Assembly (NCBI GenBank): GCA_020722625.1
Contig: DYKK01000023.1
Location: forward strand, 1 to 19,148
Source of the DNA: Anaeromyxobacter dehalogenans
GTDB lineage: Bacteria > Myxococcota_A > UBA9042 > DTJE01
Length of the DNA stretch: 19,148 bases
Reading direction: 5' to 3'
The notes under the pieces are model-generated. The model searched no databases. It was given only the letters and a program-made list of their open reading frames with translations, and had not been told where the DNA came from. The translations under genes were made by a program, and so were the position numbers. The number at the start of each line of letters is the position of its first letter. Position 1 is the stretch's first letter. Below, piece by piece: positions 7,478-14,573 of the stretch.

Positions 7478-9870
7478 TGCGCCGAGGCCCATCCAGGATC
7501 GCGTGGTCGGTCCTCTTCGCCTGCCTCGCCGCGGACCTCGCCGCGTGCTCCCGCCCCACGAGCGCGCCCATCCGAGTGTTCCGGAGGCCGGTCGGGGTCG
7601 CGGTGACGTGCTCGGACACGGCGGGCAACCCCGTCCCCGTGTCTTCTTGCACGTCGTCCTCCGTCCAGACCGCGTGGGTCCTGGACGCGGACCGCTCCGG
7701 CCTCGGGATCCTGTCCCTGGCCGACGGGCTTCACACGGACACGGACGCCTTCCTGCCCGGGTTCAACCCGCTCGCGACCCTGGCCGGGGACGGCGAGGTG
7801 CTGCCGGACCTGGTCGAGGTCCGCGCGAGTCCGGGGTCGGACGCGGTCTATGTCCTGTCGCGCCGGGGTCGGACCCTGGTCCGCGTCTCGCCGCGGACCC
7901 TCGAACAGACCCTCCAGTCGCTGCCGTGCGAGGCGACCTCCTTCGATTTCGCCGGCGACGGCCCGCTGGCTCCCGCGGCCCTGGCGGCGTGCCCGGACCC
8001 GCCCGGGCTCGTGGTCGTGCCGCTCGACGACTTCGGCGCGACGCAGGGGTCGTCGCTGCCCGTGATCGCGATGTCGGGCCGGCCCCTTCGCCTGGACGCG
8101 ACCGGCGACGGGACCCTGGCGTTCGTCACGCACGACGCGCCGGACGGGGAACGCCTCGGGTACCTGAGCCGCGTGGACCTGGCGACCGGGACCGAGGATC
8201 GCCTCCCCTTGCTGCCGGAGTGCTCGGACGGCCTGGACGACGACGGCGACGGGTGGACGGACCACGAGGACTCCGGATGCGAGGGACCCGACGACGACTC
8301 CGAGGACCCGGATCGCCCCGGTCTGTGCGAGGACGGCGTGGACAACGACGCGGACGGGCGCGTGGACGCGGGGGACCCCGACTGCGGCCCGCACGGGGTC
8401 AGCGAGTTCCCCCTGGTCCCGTGGCCGGCGTGCGCGAACGGCCGGGACGATGACGGGGACGGGCTCGCGGACTGGCCCGCGGACCCGGACTGCTACGGCC
8501 CGGCGTTCCTGGACGAGGGGTCCCCGGCGCCGCGCACCGTGGGAAGGCCCGCCGTGACCCCCGACGGCCGGTTCGTCTATGTCCCCATGACCCCTCCCGC
8601 GGCCATCGCGGTCTTCGAGGCGACCCCCTTGCGGCGCGTGGACGTGAACGCCCTGGACGGGCCCTCGCCGAACGTGCTCCTGCACCGCCTGGGCATCCGG
8701 GACATCCTCCTGACCTCGCCCGTGGTCGGGCTGGCGATGGTCCAGGGCGAGACGGGGACCCGGGCCTTCGCGGGGCTCGCCTCGGGACAGGTCCTGTCAA
8801 TCCAGGTGGACGAGGCGGGCGAGCCGGTGCATCGCCCCGAGACGGAGGACGGGGTGACCGTGGCGTCCTCGACGTCCCTGCCGGTCGTGCGGGTGCGCGG
8901 CGCCCGGGTCGGGACTTTGGACGAGGTCTCCTCGGAATACCCGACGTTCGGGTCGAACCTCGTCGCGCCGGTCCCCGGGGTCGCGGATCAATCCAGTTAC
9001 TACGGGGTCACCTTCGGTGGACGACCGGAACAGGAACTGCCCGAGACGTGGCGCGTCACCTTCGAGGGGGTCGTGCCGGGCGCCGCGGGCGAGACCGGGT
9101 TCTATGACCCCGGGGCCGCGACCCTCCGCGACCCCTACCGCGACTTCTGCACCCTGGGCGTCGAACCGGGGGACCACGTGGTCCTGACCTCGCCGCCGGC
9201 CGTGTGCCTCGCCTCGGACCCGACGCCGCCGGGGGCCTGCCCCGAGGTTGCCGGCGGCCCCGACGGCCTGCCCCCGGGGCTGGTCAACCTCTGCGAGTAC
9301 CGGGTCGCGGACGTGGGTCCGGATCGCCTGGTCCTTGAGGAGGTCGCGGGGGGCCGGGGACTGGACGTCCTCGCGGGTCTGCCCGGGCCGGTCCCGTACG
9401 AGGTCCGGGCCGCGGAGGCCTGGACCGTGGTCGGGTCGCGGTCGGGGTTCCTCCACAACCGGGTCTCGGCGGGCGACCACTGCGAGGAGCGCGCGGACGC
9501 GGACCTGCGGTTCACGGGGAGGGCCGACACGTCGCTGCCGCCGCCCGGGGCGCCGCTCCCCTCGTGTCCGGTCCGCGAGGGGGCCTCCGGCATCGTCTGG
9601 AGTCCCTTCACGAACCCCGCGTTCACGTTCCGGATCTTCCCGCCGTGCCGGACGGGCGAGGACCTGCGGGCCGAGGCGTGCCGCCTGGTCCGGGACACGG
9701 AGGTCTCGTTCGGGGTGGCCCAGGGCCGGGCGTTCCGGGTCGCGGCGACCGGCGGCTTCCCGGTGGGGCTTCAGGCCGTCGGGTCCCGCCTGGTCGCGGT
9801 GGACCCGGTCTTCGGCGCGGTTCACGTCGTGGACTGGGGAACGATGACCCTTCTCCAGACGTTGTACTGA
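7477..9870 (+). CDS. Large lipoprotein with propeller-like segments and Asp-rich Ca-binding repeats
   Basis: A 797-residue predicted lipoprotein; the ATG shares its A with the TGA stop of the previous gene. The signal peptide ends in a perfect lipobox, LAAC, with the lipidated Cys at residue 24. The N-terminal part (FRRPVGVAV, then AWVLDADRSGLGILSL and SDAVYVLSRRGRTLVRVSP) and the extreme C-terminus (SRLVAVDPVFGAVHVVDW) look like propeller blades. Between residues 249 and 339 are three copies of a C-x-[DN]-G-x-D-x-D-x-D-G motif bounded by cysteines, resembling thrombospondin-type-3 or 'putative metal-binding' loops common in secreted myxobacterial proteins. A middle region (~500-780) rich in paired Cys residues has no family I recognise. 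The PVGVAV opening resembles PIGVAV in the preceding lipoprotein, so the two may be distantly related. The function is unknown; a cell-surface, calcium-stabilised scaffold or adhesin is inference. Confidence 0.85.
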   Translation: MRRGPSRIAWSVLFACLAADLAACSRPTSAPIRVFRRPVGVAVTCSDTAGNPVPVSSCTSSSVQTAWVLDADRSGLGILSLADGLHTDTDAFLPGFNPLATLAGDGEVLPDLVEVRASPGSDAVYVLSRRGRTLVRVSPRTLEQTLQSLPCEATSFDFAGDGPLAPAALAACPDPPGLVVVPLDDFGATQGSSLPVIAMSGRPLRLDATGDGTLAFVTHDAPDGERLGYLSRVDLATGTEDRLPLLPECSDGLDDDGDGWTDHEDSGCEGPDDDSEDPDRPGLCEDGVDNDADGRVDAGDPDCGPHGVSEFPLVPWPACANGRDDDGDGLADWPADPDCYGPAFLDEGSPAPRTVGRPAVTPDGRFVYVPMTPPAAIAVFEATPLRRVDVNALDGPSPNVLLHRLGIRDILLTSPVVGLAMVQGETGTRAFAGLASGQVLSIQVDEAGEPVHRPETEDGVTVASSTSLPVVRVRGARVGTLDEVSSEYPTFGSNLVAPVPGVADQSSYYGVTFGGRPEQELPETWRVTFEGVVPGAAGETGFYDPGAATLRDPYRDFCTLGVEPGDHVVLTSPPAVCLASDPTPPGACPEVAGGPDGLPPGLVNLCEYRVADVGPDRLVLEEVAGGRGLDVLAGLPGPVPYEVRAAEAWTVVGSRSGFLHNRVSAGDHCEERADADLRFTGRADTSLPPPGAPLPSCPVREGASGIVWSPFTNPAFTFRIFPPCRTGEDLRAEACRLVRDTEVSFGVAQGRAFRVAATGGFPVGLQAVGSRLVAVDPVFGAVHVVDWGTMTLLQTLY
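8221..8493 (+). other. Three cysteine-bounded Asp-rich repeats (protein-level repeat)
   Basis: Inside the 797-residue lipoprotein, three units begin at residues 249 (CSDGLDDDGDGWTDHEDSGC), 284 (CEDGVDNDADGRVDAGDPDC) and 319 (CANGRDDDGDGLADWPADPD followed by C). Each has the DxDxDG core of a calcium-binding loop and a Cys at both ends, consistent with one disulfide per unit. The spacing between unit starts is exactly 35 residues, which argues for a true tandem structural module. Calcium binding is inferred from the motif. Confidence 0.8.
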
Positions 9871-9878
9871 CACGACAC

Positions 9879-9906
9879 GGGGGAAAAACCCCACGGTTTC
9901 GCGAAA
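9879..9906 (+). promoter_or_regulatory. Hairpin and TTTCGCGAAA palindrome upstream of the promoter
   Basis: GGGG (9880-9883) and CCCC (9889-9892) can form a short stem around AAAAA directly after the preceding stop codon. TTTCGCGAAA at 9897-9906 is a perfect 10-base palindrome ending nine bases before the -35 element at 9916. The palindrome is a plausible operator half-site pair for a dimeric regulator; the hairpin is too short and lacks a T-run, so it is a weak terminator candidate at best. Confidence 0.35.
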
Positions 9907-9915
9907 AACGGGCTA

Positions 9916-9946
9916 TTGACTTTTCCGATCCGGACGGGGATAAAGT
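9916..9946 (+). promoter_or_regulatory. Sigma70-type promoter for the VWA/Glt-like gene run
   Basis: TTGACT at 9916-9921 (5 of 6 to consensus) is followed after 17 bases by GATAAA at 9939-9944 (4 of 6), with an alternative -10 TAAAGT at 9941-9946 after 19 bases. This lies in an A+T-richer patch in an otherwise very G+C-rich region, in the only sizeable gap between 600 and the window end. It should start a transcript near 9951-9953, giving a leader of about 50 bases before the ATG at 10004. Confidence 0.65.
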
Positions 9947-9958
9947 AGCCCCGGCGCG

Positions 9959-9975
9959 CCTCCCGGAAGGGGAGG
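9959..9975 (+). other. Leader hairpin before the VWA lipoprotein gene
   Basis: CCTCCC at 9959-9964 pairs perfectly with GGGAGG at 9970-9975 around GGAAG. It would sit near the 5' end of the predicted transcript, about 28 bases before the start codon, and might protect the message or tune translation. It is a short stem, so functional meaning is uncertain. Confidence 0.3.
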
Positions 9976-10003
9976 GCCTGGTTCTCTCGAGCAAGAGGGT
10001 GGC

Positions 10004-11791
10004 ATGTCTCACCGCGCACGACACCGCCTCCGGGTCGCGGGGGTCGCGACCGGGGTCCTGTTGGCCCTGGGCCTGTCCCTCGCGTGCAACTATCACTGGT
10101 ATCCGTCCCGGACGAACTATCAATTGAAGGACGACCCGATGAGACTCGTCTCGGCGGTCCCGGCCGCCCAGGGCGAATCCGGGGAGTTCGAACCGGTCTG
10201 CATGGGCGAGAAGGAGGCCACCGGGGTCCTGCTCTCGATCGCGATCCTCGGGGGGACCACGGCAGACGTGGAGGGTTCCTCCGCGCAGCCGGACCAGGAC
10301 GTGAGCATGCGTCCCGGGGACATCGTGAGGACCTACGGCACGAAGAACCAGGTGGTCGTCGTGGCCGAGGGCGAGTCCGTCGGCCCCAACAACTTCCAGG
10401 TGCACATCGACTGCCTCGAACGCTACCCGGACGCGGACATCGGGGGGAACCGGGAATGCCAGGGGCTTCCAAACCCGGGGGGCGGAGGTGCGGGTCCGGT
10501 CTCGTTCCGGTACGTGAGCGACCTGCCCCCGGACCCGTACGGGAGTTACGTGTTCACGCGGGACCTCTCGACCGGTCGCGTGGGCGTGGCCGTCCTGATG
10601 GACCAGAGCGGGAGCATGAAGGGGTTCGTGGACCCGAACACCCACGCGGACGTGAACGAGGGATTCCCCCAGACCGAGAGCAGGGACGGGTTCGCGTCGG
10701 ACCTGACCGGGCAGCGGGTCGTGGCCGTCCGCGACTTCCTGATGAAACTGAACCCGGCGGAGAAGGCCATCGTCTTCCAGTACGGCGAGAACACGGGCAC
10801 CCAGGCGAAGGTGGTCTGCTACGACGCCCTGGGGAACACGTCCGAGGCGGACCTGCGCGAGCGCTGCTATTCCACCGACCGGGACCTGGTCCTCGGGGAG
10901 CACGTGATCGGAAACAAGCGGTTCCCCCCGGAACTCGACCAGCTGGTCAACTTTCCGGACCGCGCGGGCCGGTCCCCCTTGTGGGCCGCGGTCGCGGACG
11001 TCTATGACTTCATGAAGGCCCGGAAGGACACCGAGATCCGCCACATCCTGGTCGTGAACGACGGCCCGGACACGTGCGAGGCCACCTCCCCGGACTACCG
11101 GCCTTACATCGGGGCGAAGTTCCAGGGCGTCTGCTCTACGGTGGGCTACGAGGACTTCCGGACGCGGGTGCTCGCCGACCTCCAGGACCCGATGGTGCCG
11201 CGGGTCCACATCCACTTCGTGCAGTTCCAGGCCTACGGTTCTCTGGACCACGACCCGCGCCAGCAGGAGATGGCCTGCCTGACCGGCGGCCACTACCAGT
11301 TCATCAACTCGATCAAGCCGGTCAAGCTCCTCTTCGGCGATGACTGGACCCCGCTCCAGCAGGCCCTTCTCGAGGCGGTCCAGCGCGTCCGGTACTCCCT
11401 GGTCGGGACCTGGCGAATGGCGCTCGACCTCCCCGACCTGAAGGGGACCCTGTCGCGGGGAGCGGAGTACTCGCTGGAGGGCACGATCACCATGGTGGGG
11501 GCCGGGGAGACCCTCACGGCCACCGACCAGTTCCTGTACCTGCGGGTCGGGGACCAGTCCGCGGAGTCGCTCGGGAGCGTGGACCGGCGGGCCGTGTTCC
11601 GGCTCCCCTGCTCGAACGGGTCGGAGTGCGACTGGTTCCAGGGGGCCGCGCCCGCGTGCCGCGAGGCGGCGTGCGTGACTCCGGACGCGGTCTGCGGGTT
11701 CCAGGGGGTCGCGGACCTCCAGGCGTGCGGGACCAACGGCGTCTGCTGCAACGGCTGGTGTGCCGAGGGCCAGACGACGTGCCAGAAGTGA
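10004..11791 (+). CDS. VWA-domain, cysteine-rich lipoprotein (candidate CglB-like adhesin)
   Basis: A 595-residue predicted lipoprotein starting at an ATG behind GAGGG (9995-9999). The signal peptide ends LGLSLAC (Cys28); the lipobox is slightly off consensus at -3. Residues ~30-165 are an unrecognised N-terminal region. A von Willebrand factor A domain follows, about 190-450: RVGVAVLMDQSGSMKGF has the MIDAS motif DxSxS (D200, S202, S204), S324 in RSPLWAAVADVY takes the place of the usual MIDAS Thr, and D353 in VVNDGPD supplies the third metal-site position. The C-terminal ~65 residues contain ten cysteines. VWA domains bind ligands through a divalent metal. CglB, the outer-membrane adhesin of Myxococcus gliding, is a VWA lipoprotein of this general type, and the genes that follow here look like glt genes. 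I infer a similar role but could not confirm orthology; a generic secreted VWA protein is the alternative. Confidence 0.85.
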   Translation: MSHRARHRLRVAGVATGVLLALGLSLACNYHWYPSRTNYQLKDDPMRLVSAVPAAQGESGEFEPVCMGEKEATGVLLSIAILGGTTADVEGSSAQPDQDVSMRPGDIVRTYGTKNQVVVVAEGESVGPNNFQVHIDCLERYPDADIGGNRECQGLPNPGGGGAGPVSFRYVSDLPPDPYGSYVFTRDLSTGRVGVAVLMDQSGSMKGFVDPNTHADVNEGFPQTESRDGFASDLTGQRVVAVRDFLMKLNPAEKAIVFQYGENTGTQAKVVCYDALGNTSEADLRERCYSTDRDLVLGEHVIGNKRFPPELDQLVNFPDRAGRSPLWAAVADVYDFMKARKDTEIRHILVVNDGPDTCEATSPDYRPYIGAKFQGVCSTVGYEDFRTRVLADLQDPMVPRVHIHFVQFQAYGSLDHDPRQQEMACLTGGHYQFINSIKPVKLLFGDDWTPLQQALLEAVQRVRYSLVGTWRMALDLPDLKGTLSRGAEYSLEGTITMVGAGETLTATDQFLYLRVGDQSAESLGSVDRRAVFRLPCSNGSECDWFQGAAPACREAACVTPDAVCGFQGVADLQACGTNGVCCNGWCAEGQTTCQK

Positions 11792-11864
11792 CCCGAAGAG
11801 GCCGTGGTCCCCTCGCGGACCCGGCGGGTTGAAGGGACGACGGGCGTGGGAAGCGAGTCAATCG

Positions 11865-11872
11865 AAGGAGGT
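11865..11872 (+). promoter_or_regulatory. Strong Shine-Dalgarno for the beta-barrel gene
   Basis: AAGGAGGT lies six bases before the ATG at 11879 and is an essentially perfect anti-Shine-Dalgarno match, stronger than any other ribosome-binding site in the window. It decides the start codon over an upstream in-frame GTG at 11804 and predicts high expression, as expected for an abundant outer-membrane protein. Confidence 0.8.
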
Positions 11873-11878
11873 CGGACG

Positions 11879-12589
11879 ATGACTGGACGGTGGAGGACCG
11901 GGCTCGCGCTGGGTCTCCTGGTCTGCGCGTGGACTCCGATGTCCCGGGGGCAGGAGGCGACCCCCCTGGACCAGGAACTGGACAAGGTCTGGGGGCAGGA
12001 ACGGGACATCCGGGTCATCGAAAAGCGGGCGTTCGAGAAGGACGGCCGGCACGAGTTCTCGCTCCTCGCGGGGATCATCCCGAACGACCCGTTCTTCAAC
12101 TACTACCCCGTGGGCCTGCGCTACGACTACTACTTCCTCGAGAGCCTGGCCGTGGAGGTCGCGGGGGCCTACGCCTTCCACCCCGAGTCCAACCTCCGAT
12201 CGTTCATCACGAGCACGTTCAAGGCCCGGGGGATCCTGGGGGTGCGCCTGCCCCAGCGCGTCGAATGGTACGCGGGGGCCAACGTCTATTGGGCGCCCAT
12301 CTACGGGAAACTCACGATCTTCACGTCGAAGATCTCGAGCTTTGACCTGGGATTCATCCTGGGGGCGGCCGCGATCGGAAGCCACGTCGAGGAGGGCGGC
12401 GTCTTCAAGCGGAAGTCCAGTCCGGACGTGGCGGGCGTGGCCGGCCTGGGCTTCCATTTCTACCTGACGGACCTCCTGGCCCTGCGCGCGGACTACCGCC
12501 ACTACGTGTTCAAGGCCAACGACGGCGGGGCGCGTTTCCTGGCCGAGATCACGCTCGGGTTCGCGGTGTTCACGGCGGCCCCGAAATGA
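11879..12589 (+). CDS. Outer-membrane beta-barrel protein, GltA/GltB-like
   Basis: A 236-residue protein with an N-terminal export signal (MTGRWRTGLALGLLVCAW, then polar SRGQEATP). The mature part opens with a short charged segment (LDKVWGQERDIRVIEKRAFE) and then alternating aromatic/hydrophobic strands typical of small barrels: HEFSLLAGIIPNDPFFNYY, VGLRYDYYFLESLAVEVAGA, GVRLPQRVEWYAGANVYWAP, FDLGFILGAAAIGSHVE, GLGFHFYLTDLLALRADYRH and a C-terminal AEITLGFAVFTAAPK. This is the pattern of the 'outer membrane beta-barrel domain' family found beside myxobacterial gliding genes, where GltA, GltB and GltH form the outer-membrane module. I cannot tell which of these it matches, so no symbol is given. 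It sits 87 bp after the VWA gene and 30 bp before the GltC-like gene, consistent with one operon. Confidence 0.8.
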   Translation: MTGRWRTGLALGLLVCAWTPMSRGQEATPLDQELDKVWGQERDIRVIEKRAFEKDGRHEFSLLAGIIPNDPFFNYYPVGLRYDYYFLESLAVEVAGAYAFHPESNLRSFITSTFKARGILGVRLPQRVEWYAGANVYWAPIYGKLTIFTSKISSFDLGFILGAAAIGSHVEEGGVFKRKSSPDVAGVAGLGFHFYLTDLLALRADYRHYVFKANDGGARFLAEITLGFAVFTAAPK

Positions 12590-12619
12590 GTCCGCTCTCT
12601 TGACACGACGAGGGACGCG

Positions 12620-14521
12620 ATGAAGCGTGCACTCCTTTCGGCTCTGGCGGTTGCCGGGATCGCGTTCGCGGCTGCGCGCGCGGACGCCATCACCAAGGAG
12701 GAGGTGATGACGCTCGCGCGCCTCGGCATCCCGGAGGCCGAGATCCTCAAGGCCATCGAGAAGGACCGGACGGTCTTCACCCTGAAGATTCAGGACATCC
12801 TCGAACTGAAGAAGGCCGGGGTCCCGGACGCGGTGATCAAGTTCATGCTCTCCACGCCCGAGCGGTTCGGCGGCGGGGGTGCGGCCCCGGCCGCGGCGCC
12901 GGCGGCGACTCCCGCGACCCCGACGCCTGCGCCCGCGGCGACCGAGGTGCGCGAGAAGACGCCCGAGGAGCTCCAGGCCGAGGAGGAGCGCCGCCGCGAG
13001 GAGGCGCGCCGCCTGGCCGAAGAACAGAAACGGGCCGAGGAGGCCCGCAAGCAGGCGTACGCGCGCGGGGTCATGAAGCAGGGGCTCGCGCTCGCCGAGG
13101 ACGGGAAGTGGGTCCAGGCGATCCAGTTGTTCCAGGAGTTCCTGGCCCGGGAGGGCTTCGGTCCCGGTTCCGACGAGTTCTACTCGGCCCGGTACGGGAT
13201 CGCCGCGGCCCTGGCCAACGCGAAGATGTACCAGAGCGCCGCGAAGATGCTCGTCGAGGTCCTGCTGGAAGGCCCGGACCGGCCCTTCTTCAAGGAGGCG
13301 TTCGGGAAACTGCGCGAGTTGCGGCGGCAGGTCATTTACAACCCGCCCGACCTCGAACAACTGGCGCGCTTCCACTACGGGGCGTTCTCGCAGGCCTTCC
13401 AGGACGAGGTGAACTACGTCCTGGGTGAGTTCTTTTACGACTACGGGAACTACCAGCGGGCGCTGAAGCACTTCGAGGCGGTGACCGCGGACTCCCCGGA
13501 CCGCGCGAGGGCCCTGTACCTGACCGGGCTCGTGCAGGTGCGGCACAAGATGTACAAGTCGGCGCTCGAGTCCTTCCAGGCCGCCATCGAGTCCGCGGAA
13601 CGCACCGGGACCGGCCGGGCGGTCACGGACCTCGCATACATGGCCCTGGCCCGCATCGCCTACGAGGCCGAGAACCACGACGCGGCGATCTTCTATTACA
13701 AGAAGGTGCCGCGCGAGTCGATCCGCGCGCCGCAGGTCTTCTACGAGATGGCGTGGACCTACCTGATGAAGGGGGATTACTCGCGGGCCCTCGGGGCGTT
13801 CCACGCGCTCCACTCGCCGTATTTCGAGCGCACCTTCTACCCCGAGACGTGGATCCTGGAAGCGCGCGTCTATAGCGACCTGTGCCGGTACGACCAGGCG
13901 AAGCGCGCCCTCGAGCGGTTTGACCGGGAGGTCGCGGTCTTCATGGAGCCCCTCAAGCGCTTCATCGCGGCCCAGAAGTCCCCCGACGACTTTCACGTCC
14001 ACTTCGTGGAGTCCATCAACGGGGGCCGCGTGGAACCCTCGCTCCCGATGAAACTCGCGTGGCCGATCCTGTCGAACGTCGAGTTCTACAACGTCTATCG
14101 CACGATCCGGCAGATCGAGCGCGAGCAGGCCGAGTGGGAGCGGAACCAGGATCGGCTGGGGTCGCTCGGCGCCGAGATGCTCGTGAAACTCGCGGTCCTG
14201 CGCAAGGACCGCGTCTTCGAGAGCGGCGTCAAGATCCAGCAGGTCCTGAAGGAACTGGACGTGACCATGGGGGACGCCCAGGTCCGCGAGACCGAGATCG
14301 AGGTGGACATCAACTCCGCGGCCATGGACAGGATGGCCGAGGAGGCCCGCCGGCTGGCCGGGGAGGTCGCGGAGGCCGAGGAGGCGGGGCCCGAGAAGGT
14401 GCGAGGCGGGTCGCAGGCCATCGTGGGCGGGGATACCGCGGTCTGGCCGTACCAGGGCGAGTACTGGCTCGACGAGATCCCCTTCTATCGGAGCCAGTTG
14501 ACGAGCCAGTGCCTGGAGTGA
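12620..14521 (+). CDS. gltC: Periplasmic TPR protein, GltC-like
   Basis: A 633-residue secreted protein with a Sec signal peptide (MKRALLSALAVAGIAFAAARADA, cleavage after ADA). Residues 24-80 form a helical motif seen in envelope proteins (EEVMTLARLGIPEAEILKAI, then LELKKAGVPDAVIKFMLS). A Gly/Ala/Pro linker (~84-108) and a highly charged coiled coil (~113-150, EEERRREEARRLAEEQKRAE) follow. From ~150 to ~450 are TPR-like helical pairs, for example VNYVLGEFFYDYGNYQRALK and AYMALARIAYEAENHDAAIF. It ends with WPYQGEYWLDEIPFYRSQ and a single Cys. In Myxococcus GltC is a periplasmic TPR protein that links the outer-membrane Glt barrels to the rest of the gliding complex; position directly after a barrel gene and before GltD/GltE-like genes supports this name. 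A ribosome-binding sequence GAGGGA lies at 12610-12615. The TPR and export calls are sure; orthology is moderately so. Confidence 0.7.
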   Translation: MKRALLSALAVAGIAFAAARADAITKEEVMTLARLGIPEAEILKAIEKDRTVFTLKIQDILELKKAGVPDAVIKFMLSTPERFGGGGAAPAAAPAATPATPTPAPAATEVREKTPEELQAEEERRREEARRLAEEQKRAEEARKQAYARGVMKQGLALAEDGKWVQAIQLFQEFLAREGFGPGSDEFYSARYGIAAALANAKMYQSAAKMLVEVLLEGPDRPFFKEAFGKLRELRRQVIYNPPDLEQLARFHYGAFSQAFQDEVNYVLGEFFYDYGNYQRALKHFEAVTADSPDRARALYLTGLVQVRHKMYKSALESFQAAIESAERTGTGRAVTDLAYMALARIAYEAENHDAAIFYYKKVPRESIRAPQVFYEMAWTYLMKGDYSRALGAFHALHSPYFERTFYPETWILEARVYSDLCRYDQAKRALERFDREVAVFMEPLKRFIAAQKSPDDFHVHFVESINGGRVEPSLPMKLAWPILSNVEFYNVYRTIRQIEREQAEWERNQDRLGSLGAEMLVKLAVLRKDRVFESGVKIQQVLKELDVTMGDAQVRETEIEVDINSAAMDRMAEEARRLAGEVAEAEEAGPEKVRGGSQAIVGGDTAVWPYQGEYWLDEIPFYRSQLTSQCLE

Positions 14522-14573
14522 ACGGCCCGCACGGACCCGCGGCCGCGACGGGGCTTTCTTGCGCGAGGTCACC

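Noticed and set aside
11806..11821. GGTCC/GGACC hairpin between the VWA and beta-barrel genes
   Set aside because: A 5-bp stem without a T-run is expected by chance at this base composition.
12600..12605. Perfect TTGACA just before the GltC-like gene
   Set aside because: It is only 14 bases from the start codon and has no -10 element at 16-18 bases; the would-be -10 falls inside the coding region with a G+C-rich sequence.
14536..14560. Imperfect stem followed by CTTTCTT between the GltC-like and GltD-like genes
   Set aside because: The stem is short and bulged and the gene spacing suggests an operon; it might be a weak attenuator, but I cannot support it.
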